Below are positions 24,823 to 35,087 of a stretch of 64,000 nt of DNA, piece by piece (position 1 is the first letter of the stretch; every line of letters begins with the position of its first letter). This DNA comes from Arabidopsis thaliana. Taxonomy: Eukaryota > Streptophyta > Magnoliopsida > Brassicales > Brassicaceae. Both the position numbers and the translations under genes were made by a program. The stretch lies in assembly GCF_000001735.4 (NCBI RefSeq), contig NC_003075.7, positions 17,237,001 through 17,301,000 of the forward strand. Direction: 5' to 3'. The notes beneath the pieces are model-generated. The model saw nothing but the letters and a program-made list of their open reading frames with translations, was not told where the DNA came from and ran no database searches.

Positions 24823-25189
24823 CTCTTGCATTTTTCTTTAAAACAAAATTGTTTACCTCAGTGAGTATATTGTTGAGATATTGGATATTTCTATCCGGAC
24901 GGGTTTCAACAAGTTGGAGATTGTTGTTCTGATGATGGACAATGGCAGAATTATGGTTAGGATTCGAAAAGCGATGAATGAGTTCTTGAACACTTGGATG
25001 GCCAAAAGAAAACACTTTCCCACCAGGAGAGAACACAATCAACAGAATCTCTGCACCACTTAATGTGCAAAGTTCACTAGCTTTTTTGAAAAGACCGAAT
25101 CTTCTTTTTGAGAAAGTAACCTGAAGGTTGCTTTCGTTTTCCATTTTTTTCATCTCTATTTTCTGACGACCTTTGGTACTTCTCACCAT
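24146..25189 (-). CDS. AGL40: Type I MADS-box transcription factor AGL40, 2 exons, 248 aa
   Basis: Exons are 25189-24857 and 24559-24146. The protein starts [20 protein letters not shown]; an upstream in-frame extension is not needed. The MADS domain continues with [20 protein letters not shown] and [19 protein letters not shown], characteristic of the type I M-alpha class. There is no plant K-box; the C-terminal half is predicted helical, then Asn-rich (ending SSYNFNQS). Such genes are usually expressed in the female gametophyte or endosperm. M-alpha genes typically lack introns, but this one has an intron of about 300 bp carrying a long TA microsatellite. The gene is convergent with the AAA ATPase. 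I recognise it as At4g36590. Confidence 0.92.
24759..24819. repeat. TA dinucleotide microsatellite in the AGL40 intron
   Basis: About thirty uninterrupted AT units lie inside the only AGL40 intron. Next to it, a 25-30 bp unit containing ACAATCTAACTATGGATAC is present three times with small changes (about 24632-24715). Both tracts should vary in length among accessions. Confidence 0.95.
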
Positions 25190-26359
25190 TTTCTCAAAAA
25201 TTTGAATAAACAAATGACAAATTTGATGCTAAGAAATAAAATATGTTCTTTATATTTATACAGGTGTATTACATATGGAAATGTAATACATTATAGGTCC
25301 ATTATAAGTAAACATAATCCTTCAACCCTTAATTTTGCCAAAAAATTAATTTTCCAATTTGAGGAATATTTCATAATTATCTCTGAAATTTCTTAAGGAC
25401 ATAATTATCTCTAAAATTTCTTAAGGATATAAAATTCATGATATTTCAAATGCAATATCATTATATTAGTTGGTAAATGCATAACAGTTTGACAAATGTA
25501 TGCACCAACTGCCCATGAGAGGCACATTAAAATTTTATGAGCTGTTTGTTAAAATACTTAATCTATATTTTTGGGAAAAATCTTGAACAAAATTATCCAT
25601 TAAATTATTTGTTTGTATACAGCTAATGCAAGTAATATTTATACAGTAAAACAAAATTTATCTATTTTTGAGATATCACAATCATTACTAGATAAAATAT
25701 ACAGTTGTACTTTACATAATAAAAAAAATTATTAAATGAAATTCAAAAGATTTTGAGTTATGGGCCCAAATTTTTTTAATTTAGATATATACCATTTACT
25801 AGATATATTTTTCATAATGATAGTGAGTTATGTTTATTGAAATTAACATTTCTAAGATATAAATAAAATGATTTATACTCAAATATTGTTGATTTTTAAC
25901 TATCTTTGTTCTTAAATAAAATGTTTGAATATTACAATAATCATTATTGATTCTTATAAATATTTTAAATTATTTTATATAATTGATTTTTTGTGAAAGT
26001 TTACACTATCTGACTTATCTTATTAGAAAACTTTGTAATTGTATCGTCAAAACGTTTAAAATTGGTGTCTTCTTCACCTCTCTCACTTTCGGTTGGGCTC
26101 ATGCTGGGTTTCTTGTTGGGCTTAGTTTTGTTTTTTTATGGTTTAAATCAATTTTCTTGGTTGAACCAAAAAAAAAACAGTTTTCTTTAAAAATGAGATG
26201 ACAAAAAAAAAACATTGGATTAACTAAGAAAGGTAAAAAAATAAACACTTTCTGATTTACCTTTTTACTGGATTATCCGGTTTGTAACCCTGCTAAGCGC
26301 ATGGCTTCGGTTTTCTAAACCGGTTATTTTAATCTTTCCAAGTATTGAAACTTCCTCTA
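25190..26359. other. AT-rich intergenic DNA between AGL40 and the LEA gene
   Basis: The two genes are divergent, so this holds both promoters. The AGL40 side is extremely AT-rich with a short direct repeat (ATAATTATCTCT, AAATTTCTTAAGGA) near 25374-25431. No coding frame or RNA gene is apparent. Confidence 0.5.
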
Positions 26360-26512
26360 CGCGACCGGCCACGTGACCTCGGGTCGGGAGACACTAACCC
26401 TACAAAATCGAACCACAAGTGGACACGTCGCAAGCACTTCCAGCATAACCGCCTCTTTAATTGCCACGTAAACATCGAATAACCACGTAATCATCGAATA
26501 ACCACGTGTCTT
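26360..26512 (+). promoter_or_regulatory. ABRE/G-box cluster upstream of the LEA gene
   Basis: Five ACGT-core elements lie within about 150 bp: GCCACGTGAC, ACACGTCG, GCCACGTAA, ACCACGTAA and ACCACGTGTC. The last two sit in a perfect 16-bp tandem repeat, CATCGAATAACCACGT, at 26473-26488 and 26492-26507. Clustered ACGTG elements are bound by ABF/ABI5-class bZIP factors and drive ABA, drought and late-embryogenesis expression, which fits the gene that begins at 26648. Confidence 0.75.
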
Positions 26513-26647
26513 ACAATAACCGCTTATCTAGTGAAAGAAAGGAATGTGATCTCTCCCTCTCTCGCTCATCTATAACTAGAAACTTCCTCCATGAAGATTG
26601 GAACCAAGAAACAAAACAAAAAATCGGAATTTTAAAGAATAGGAATA

Positions 26648-27968
26648 ATGGAGAGAAGAACGTTGATGATGATTATGATGCTTACGACGGTGGTGACGCT
26701 GACGTGGCAGAAGCAATGCTATGGATGGGGAACGGAGACAGCAGAGGATATGGTTAGAAACGAAGCAGAGCATGCTAAAAACGCAGCCGAGACCGCTAAG
26801 AAAATGGCGTCCGATGCGGCTCATGACACAAAGGACAAAACCGCCTCTTGGGCTGGTTGGGTTTCCGACAAAATTTCCACGTAAGCGTTAACTTTTGTTT
26901 AGGCATGATCATACTTCTATTTTGGATCTGTGTTGGTTTCTTCTAATGGAACCATCTTCTCATAGTGTTTGATTTCAAATTGTAAACGTAGATCTGAGTT
27001 TTGTTTTAAGAGAAATTTGAAATGTATATATATAAACGCATGTTACGCATCATTTGCATTTCAAACTGTGAAGTGATTTAAGAATGATAATATATAGATG
27101 ATTGATCCAATATTGTAACAGAGGATTGGGAGGCAAGAAAGCTGAGGCAGAAGAAGCGGCTGAATCTGCGAAGAACTACGCTTATGACAAGGCTGGATCC
27201 GCCTATGACAATGCGGGTTACGCCAAGGACTTTGCATCAGACAAAGCCGGATCTGCTTACGATAGTGCTCATAACGCAAAACATTATGCTTATGATAAGG
27301 CTGGTGATGCAAAAGACATGGCCTACGATAAGACCGGTCAAGCCAAGTACATGGCTTACGACAAAGCAGGATCAGCCTACGAAAAGGCCGGTCAAGCCAA
27401 GGACATGGCCTACGACAAGGCGGGTCAAGCTAAAGACATGGCCTACGACAAGGTGGGATCAGCCTACGACAAGGCGGGTCAAGCCAAGGACATGGCCTAC
27501 GACAAAGCAGGATCAGCATCTGAGAAGGCTGGTCAAGCCAAAGACTTTGCCTATGACAAGGCAGCTCACGCAAAAGACGCTGCCTATAACAAAGCAGAGG
27601 ATGTGATTAAGATGGCTACGGATACGAGTGGTGAAGCTAAAGATAGTGCGTATGGAACATACGAAAGATTCAAAGAAGGATCTAAGAATGCTAAAGACAT
27701 TGCATCGGATAAAGCTCACGATGTTAGAGAAACCGCAGGGCGAGCGGTGGACTATGCTAAAGACAAAGCAAATGATGCATACGAATCGGGGAGCGAAGCA
27801 GCCGGAAGATTCGACGAGGCAATGCATAAGGTTGGGGAGAGGTATGGTGCAGCTAAGGATTCTATGTCGGAGAACACAAAAGAAGCTTATGAGAGTGCAA
27901 AGGAGAAGGCTTCTGATGCTGCTGGTGAGTACGGTTCATATATGAGAGACCGTAGCGCTGAGCTTTAG
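26648..27968 (+). CDS. Late embryogenesis abundant protein (LEA_4, group 3) with N-terminal signal, 2 exons, 359 aa
   Basis: Exons are 26648-26880 and 27122-27968, summing to 360 codons. The first 25 residues (MERRTLMMIMMLTTVVTLTW) are hydrophobic and look like a secretory signal peptide. The rest is an array of 11-residue units of the type AYDKAGQAKDM, about twenty in the central part, Ala/Lys/Asp/Gly-rich and without Cys after the signal. Group 3 LEA proteins are disordered in water and fold into amphipathic helices on drying, protecting membranes and proteins. A signal peptide suggests the secretory pathway or ER rather than cytosol. The nearly identical units at the DNA level (about 27280-27580) suggest recent tandem expansion. 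I recognise it as At4g36600. Convergent with the following hydrolase. Confidence 0.93.
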
Positions 27969-28544
27969 AACTGAAAAAATTATAACGTATAGCCGTATAG
28001 GGTAAGTTTGCATTTAGATTTCAAATCTTCGTTTGTACAATAAATTTCTTATATATATGTGTATATCAGCAGTATATGTATATGTAAGAATGGTGGAGTT
28101 GCTTGTATTAGTTGCAAAATCAGATTCTCAATGAAAGGCGAGTTGTTTCTTTACTCTCGATCTATCAACATGGTAGATCATCTTCTTTTGTGTTTTGTTT
28201 TTGTTTTCTTATCTTTTGGTTAACAAGATCGGAAGAAAAGGTTAATTGTTTTGTGCCGAGGGAGTGAAACAGAGAGCATTGTTGCGAAACAGAGAAACTG
28301 AGTTTTTGCGTTACTTATTGATTTAATGTTGAAGACATTGACATAAAGTACCGAATAATTAAGCTAATACTTAAAGAGTGTGCATGCAATAATGCTCATA
28401 ATCAAATAGTCTCATAAAGATTAATATTACATATTGTGATCATAGTAAATGACAAAAAGACAAATCAAGTAAAAACAAACCCAATAATTATTCAATCTCG
28501 ACACAAATGATCCATACATACAGTATATCAGGATCAAATAGAAC

Positions 28545-30274
28545 TTAATGTAGCATTTTAATTTTATCTTCCGAGTGAATAGATGCAAGAAACTTTTTGA
28601 GACGCCTATTGTAAACACAAGGTCTTTCCAATTGTACCAAATGGCCTGCCTTCTTTATACTCTCTATTGTTGCGTTCTCACCTATTTGTCTAAAAATCAT
28701 AACGGCAAAAATTAGGATAACACCAAAAAATCCTTTCAAAATGGCAGAAATTATAAAATTATAATATCTTCAAACTTACTCTTTCATGTCTCTAGCCAAT
28801 TCGAGATCAAAGATTTGATCACTTTCACCCCACAAGAAATGTATTTTCTGCATACACACATGAAATGCTATTATATAGAGTCTAAATCCTACAAATCATA
28901 CGGATGTGGACATATGTTCATACGTACCCGTGGGAAATGAGGGATTTGCGCTTCCTTGTTGCTGACCACAACAGCCTCTAACAGTTCAGCTCTTTCTTTT
29001 CTGTTGTTAAACATTACCTACCAAGTTCACCAGTAAAGCTTAATTTAGGACCATACGTTCACATTTATTCAACGAAAAACTCTTAGAATATAGTATAATA
29101 GAAACTCTAGTTAAATCAATCATTGGTAGACAAGTATAGTGACGAAAAAAACATATGTTACCTAGAAAATAAATACGAGATGTAGTTGAGAGTAGTTGAA
29201 CAAATTAAGCTAACCTTTGACAAAATAAAATATTTTTAATAGCTAACCTACCAGAAATGTAGATTTATCTAGAATCTATTTTTCGTTACTTACTTCTATT
29301 GTATATAATTTTAATTTTTAGGCAACAAATTGGAATTTTAATTTTAAAGTTCCAATTCATTTTCAGTTGATCGAATAGAGGTAAGTATACTTCGCAAGTC
29401 CCACCTAACTCACACAATCACTCTTTCTTGGAAACGTGATCCATATGAATATGTCCTTGCGACAGTAAAATATACTAATAATGTGAATTTGTGGAAAAAT
29501 AAAAAAAAAGAAAGAAAAACTAACATGCTTTCTTACTCCAAAATGTAATCATTTGCTACGGAATTGTTATTTTCACTAAAGGAAAAGAAAATAAATAAAT
29601 TAACTTTGAGTAGTAATAATCACCTCGATGTAGTCTTTGAACAATCGTTTAGGGAACCACAAGGGTTTATGCACAGCAATGGTGAAGAGAGCCTTAAGTC
29701 CCGTAACAGAAGTCGGTAACAAGAGATCCGTGGAAGAACTAAACCCTAACCGGTTCAAGCTCGCCTCATTAATGGTATCGGTCATTGTGGGAATCGAACC
29801 AGACACAACGATTGCTCTAACCATGTCCGGGTAAGCTTCAGCGATCTTGAAAGCCACCATGCCCCCGTAGCTAAACCCTACGGGAACAAACTTATCCACG
29901 CCGAGGATACGAAGCCCCTTGACCAAACAGTCGGCTTGAAACGCCGGAGACCGGTCCGAGTTGTCGGTGTAGGATCCACCGAAAAAGAGGAGGTCCGGTA
30001 TGTAGACCGAGTATTTCTTGGATAATGCACCGACTTGGAACTGCCACGTCACGATTCCTTCGCCAGCGAAACCATGGATTAACAAGACGACAGGCTTTTT
30101 AGGTTTATCGGGTTTCGTTGGTTTTCCGGTACCGGAATTCTTCTTTAGGGTTTCCTTAGGGACCCAAAAGTTGATCTTCGTCCCTGGTTCGATCTCTAAA
30201 GTGTAAGGAACGACGCCAGCCATTTTCATCAGACCGTACAACAATGGTTTTTGTACCTCAACAAAGTTCACCAT
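28545..30274 (-). CDS. Alpha/beta hydrolase fold protein (At4g36610-like), 4 exons, 317 aa
   Basis: Exons are 30274-29624, 29017-28928, 28847-28780 and 28689-28545, summing to 318 codons. The start MVNFVEVQKPLL was chosen because it is the ATG before the conserved part; an upstream open extension through a CAA/GTT-rich leader has no family similarity. Motifs are LLIHGFAGEG (oxyanion hole), VGFSYGGM (nucleophile serine elbow), LWGESDQIF (acid) and KKAGHLVQLERP (catalytic histidine). The triad is complete. The N-terminal region lacks a clear transit peptide, so a cytosolic enzyme is likely. Members of this family include epoxide-hydrolase-like and lipase-like enzymes; the substrate cannot be told from sequence. 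Confidence 0.92.
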
Positions 30275-31905
30275 TGTGCAAGTTTTGTTTTGTTGTTGTT
30301 GTTGAGAGATGTTTGAAGAGAAGCCCAAATGGGATGCAACATTATATAAACATTTTTTCCATTCGATCTTTTCAAATGTAACTTGGAGAATTGGCACTTG
30401 GATTTGGAATTTGTTAAAATGTTAGGTGTTGGGTTGTTAATCTATGCTTTTCTGTTTTTTTTTTAATTAGCCTCTTAACCAGTACAAGAACACAACAATT
30501 CTAGAAACTAAAAGTGTCATAGTACAGTCAAATCCCTTCAAAATTCCATTTATGATATTAAATAGACCGAAATCACTAGATTACCACCATTTGATAGTTG
30601 CTTTGGTAATTTTTTTTGTTTGTTTGTCATTATGCATGATTTTGAGAAAATGACTTAATTAGCTTTTCAATGAATGATGACAAGATAGCGTTTGTTGGAT
30701 CTAATTACAGTTGGGGAGATACCCGGTGGATGACCTAAACATCCTACTTAAATCCGTATGTTACAGTTTCTTCTTGCGTAGCGGATAAGTAATGTATATT
30801 TGTATGATGTATATGTAGGTCTTGGTAAAATAGAGTTTTATAGGTATAGAATCTGGCGGTGGTCTATATTCCAATTTTTAAAAAATCGTTTCAATTTGGA
30901 ATTTCATTTGACTTTGAATGGAATTTATATCGAATGGGCTTAGGCCCAAATAAAATCGCAACTTATATGCTCATTCCCGGTCAGGAGCGGTTGAAAGTGG
31001 AAAGTAGAAATTCTGAAGACATTTAATTTTATTCGTGAAAAAATAGAAAAACATTTCATTATTATTCTAATTGGAAGACAAATTTAGTAGTTTAGTGACT
31101 CTTTTTTCGTCTTGACTCTCATAAATGACTCAAAAAAAAATTGTTACTCTCGCTTTCTGTTGTTATAGAGTTTCAAAACACTTTATTATCTTGGATTGTG
31201 TTTCCGGAAACAATCAAATAAAAACTAACGTTTTTTTAATACAATAACTAAACACGTTATGAAAAAGATAAATATTCTTCACATGCAGTTGGCAGCAACA
31301 GTTTTAAGCAGAGCAGCACACGAAGACCTAATTGATGGTCAAATTTCCAAGACAATTTGGGCAAAACACGACAAACATTCAGCTTGGCCACCCTGCAGAT
31401 ATTTGTTGGCTTAATTTTCAAATTCGGTCCAAGTATTTGATTATTTCAATTTGGAAAAGAAACTCACAAATTAAACGTTTAAGATATAAGTATTTGTGAA
31501 GATAGTATCTGCATCCCAAAATATTCACATTCTCCGTACAAAAACCCAAAGATGCTTTAAAAAGAAATTAAAGGAATGAATATGTATTCTGTATATGTAT
31601 AGTATATCACTGAATCGTGGTCAAAGTAGGACACACATCATGTAAAGGTTATAAAGTCACGAATTATTAGTTCATTACCCGAGAGAACATTTTAAAAGTC
31701 ATGCAAGGAAAACACAAGTAGCATCCATCATACGAATTATAAATTTAAGAAAAACACTTACACAGAGACCAAAAAAAGACATTAAATATTTATATTTAAA
31801 GGAAAGTAAAATAAAGAATTTAACGAAGGCTAAGACTTTTCTTTTTTGTTAAAAGGTATCCAAGGCTAAGACTTATAAGGGGAATATCTATGAAATGATC
31901 ACTCA
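30275..31905. other. Intergenic region between hydrolase and GATA19
   Basis: Both neighbours are on the minus strand, so this holds the hydrolase promoter and the GATA19 3' flank. AT-rich throughout, with a GGCCCAAAT element near 30942. No coding frame, RNA gene or mobile element was recognised. Confidence 0.5.
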
Positions 31906-32662
31906 TCACATCGTAAAATCGTGGACAAGGCCGGTCCGGTCGGCGACGTTAAGCCTCCAAGACAAGAACGGGTCGGTTGTGACGTCATGATCAACAACTC
32001 TGACATCATCAACGTATGAGTATTCGTTATTGGCCGGCGAGTAATATGGAACTCTCTGCGTATTATGCTGATGGTGCCAAGGCGACGATGAAGCATATTG
32101 GTTATTATTGTTATAATAATAATTTGCACTTGCTTGATGATCCAAAGTTGGAACTCCAGCTGCAGTTGATCCTCCGCCGGAGGTCGAGTTTCTGGCGGTC
32201 GATGCACGTCTCTCTTCTTTCTTGAATCGGATTCCACACGCATTACACAACGACTGACCAAATTAAAAATCATATAAAGTTATTATCAATATTTGTTTTG
32301 TTGTACAGAGAGAAATATTAGTCCCACATCAAGAAATGATAAAATATTTGATGTAAAGGTTACATATTAAATACCTTGGGACCTCTTGGACCGTTTCTCC
32401 AAAGAGGAGTAGAAGTGGTGTCGCAGTTGGCGCAACGGCGAGCGAGGAGGTTATGTCCGCCGCCTCCACCGCCTTTCTTGGAACCGTTCAAGAAGTCCCA
32501 GCCTATGGTGTCGGAGGTATGAGACGAGAATCTACGTTCATCATCCTCGTTGCAGAGGCGAGTGGAGGGAGTTCCAAGTGAGAGAGTGCAGTCAACAGAA
32601 GCATATGGAGAGGAATGATGGCTGACGTCGTTTTCGGGGGAGAAGAACATTGAGAAACCCAT
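31906..32662 (-). CDS. GATA19: GATA zinc-finger transcription factor GATA19 (HAN-like), 2 exons, 211 aa
   Basis: Exons are 32662-32375 and 32253-31906. The N-terminus MGFSMFFSPENDV is followed by a Ser/Gly-rich linker with six consecutive glycines, then one class IV zinc finger of the C-X2-C-X18-C-X2-C type: CANCDTTSTPLWRNGPRGPK then SLCNACGIRFKKEERR, split by the intron in the loop as in other plant GATA genes. The C-terminal half is Asn/Tyr/Ser-rich. The single finger binds GATA motifs. I recognise it as HANABA TARANU-LIKE 2 (At4g36620), which acts redundantly with HAN in embryo, meristem and floral boundary patterning and in cytokinin responses. It has a long upstream region, usual for developmental regulators. 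Confidence 0.94.
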
Positions 32663-35087
32663 CACTATATATGAACTTGGAAACCCTAGAAAGTTGATAT
32701 TAAAATATATAGAGAGAAGGAGAAAGAGAAGTGTGTGTTGTGTGTGGTGTTTATGAGATGAATAAGTTCTCTAAGGAAACGGTGAAAGAAGAGTCAGCCA
32801 AAACAAAGAAAGAGTCCACGTTGCTGTTGTGAAATGGAGACAAGAAGTATTTATAGAGAATTTGGGAACTTGGCAAAAGAGGAAAATTTGGTCCCGGTCT
32901 TATTATGTGTGTATGATTAATCTATGCTTTATTCTTTTGTTCTTTAGATTTACATGTGAATTTGCTCCTTTAGTTTGTCTACAAAGATGTTGCAATGAAT
33001 ATTCTAAATATGTGTTGGTTTTTGTTCAGTTCTAAGCGATTTTTAATAACAAAACGTTTTAACCTAACAAAATTAATTAATGATACTGCTCCGAATCTAG
33101 ATTATTATGCAAATTCATTGCATACCGTATAATATTCCACGACCAAGTACCAAGTGAGTAGTCTTGTTTAACAATGCTAAGCAAACTACAGTGTTTTGAT
33201 ATATTATTTAAATGGTAAAGTAAGAAAATAAATGATAAGTACATCTGCAGTTAAAGCAGCAGAGAGGAAGGTAGTCAAAAAAGAGGCACGTGACTGGCAA
33301 TGTCACGGTCTTCCAAGGATCTGGTCTCTCTCTGATCACGATCATCTCGAAATTAAACGCTCCTTCTCTTTCCGAATCTCTTCTTCCACACGTCATCGCT
33401 CGCTTCACCAATTCGACGTGTCATACTCTCATATATGCATGAATCCATTTTATGTTCTAAATTCAAATAGTGTGCGACACTGTTAATGTTCACCGCACTA
33501 CAATTTCAGTGGCTCTCTAACGACAGTCGTAATAATACAAATAAAATGTTGTATATGACGTATAATTATGTTGTTTTTAACCTTAATCAAAAAATTTGTT
33601 TTGTATGTGATTGAATATTGTTGTTACGATTGTGGTCAAGCATGAGAGATCGTAATCGCCAAGATCGGTGCTTTTAAGGAGTTAAAAGAACAAAACTAGC
33701 CAATGTTCAAGTTATAAGTGAACTAAAAAGGAATAAAGACAAAGTGAGATACTTTGCAATGATTTTAAAGCAATTACATTGTGTTCTTTCTTTAGCTTGG
33801 TGAGAGTTATTCTATGTTTCTATTGATTTAGTCAAAGAAGCAAACTCCAACCAAAATTTAAAATTTAAAAGAAAAAGGGTACAAAGAGAATGAACCCATC
33901 AAATGAGTACACTCTGTAGCTCTAAGCTCTTATTTCTTTATCCTTTATCTTCTTTCTCTTTTTATCTAATTTTGGATCAAATAACGAAGTTACGTTATCT
34001 CCAAGAACAGATCTATGTTTTTTTTGCTTTCAAAGTAAGGTTTTGTATCAAATAATTTTAAATTTGATCGGCCGACCCATTTTTGGATCAATTATCGTAA
34101 TGGGGTACGTCAAAATGTGTAACGTTTTTATACTAATTTTATAAGCTCTCAACTAAAAAAAAAAATATTAAGAATAAATAAATTGTACGTTTTATGTTTA
34201 TATATACTATTATTTGAGTTTCATTATCTTATTTACCAACATTCATTTCATTTTATTACAAACATGAAATATCAACTGTGTTTTCTATAAACCTCACTCG
34301 TTCAACAAAAGGAAAACAATCAAATTGATGAGTTTTAAGAATATCAATTCAATAATCTTGTTGGAGGATGTCGTGTGCCGCCAAACACGAGTGGACAAAA
34401 TGCGTGAAACGGGAAAGAGTAAAAAAGATTAAAAGAACACCAAGAGACCCAGAGAGAGAGGGAACAAAGAGAATCGGATCGGTCTTGAGATTGGTTAATT
34501 TTTGGTTCAATTGAGATACGGCGACCACCGCTTTCCCAAAAGATGCCTCTCTGTCTCTTATGCTCTTTGCTTCGTAGAACACGAAACCTAACCCTAACGA
34601 TTACCCCAAGACGCAAAGTGTTCGACTTCGTAATTTCACATTACATGTCATGTCTCTTCACTCACGTGACTTCTAATCTTATTATAATCTAACTGAGCTG
34701 TTGAAGCCTGATAACGCCTAATCCAGCCCACGTTTCTTGGCCCATCATATCACCTTCATTTGGTTGAATGTTGTTAGATTTCGCACTAACATTCGTTATT
34801 TTCTTCGACAAGTCCCAATTACACAAAAATGAAAAGTCTTTATATAAACTAACAGATTTTACAACAAGAGCCAAACTGGTTTTGTCAAGAGTCAAGACCA
34901 TCATTTTGAACCAAACACAAAAAACCACAGAAGAAAACACCAAAAAAGTAGCTCCAAATCTCTCTCTATAAACAGACAAACAACACGAAAGGAGCTTTTT
35001 CTTTAATTGCACTTTGGGAGTTTTGTAAAAAAGAAAAGATGGTTTAGTGTCTTAAACCTCTCTTTGTTACAGTAATTGATGATTACC
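32663..35087. promoter_or_regulatory. 2.4-kb region upstream of GATA19
   Basis: The upstream region of a minus-strand developmental regulator. A cluster of ACGTG-type elements (GGCACGTGAC near 33285, CACACGTCAT near 33387, GACGTGTCAT near 33414) lies about 620-760 bp upstream of the start. A telo-box-like ACCTAACCCTAACG lies near 34588. The right end holds the VPS39 3' UTR. Open frames at 33232-33486 and 34344-34616 have no recognisable family and no splice support. Confidence 0.45.

Noticed and set aside
27184-27606. 140-codon plus-strand frame rich in Thr, Arg and Pro
   Set aside because: It is the second frame of the repetitive LEA exon and has no start of its own; a shadow of the 11-residue repeats.
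32321-32331. GTCCCACATC word resembling the upstream element of U-snRNA genes
   Set aside because: The downstream spacing to a TATA box and a recognisable snRNA sequence are missing, and the word lies in the GATA19 intron. It is probably coincidental.
34344-34616. Two overlapping minus-strand frames with protein-like stretches (ASFGKAVVAVSQLNQKLTNL)
   Set aside because: No ATG heads the better frame, no family is recognised and no splice context supports it. It could be a gene fragment, but the evidence is too thin for a feature.
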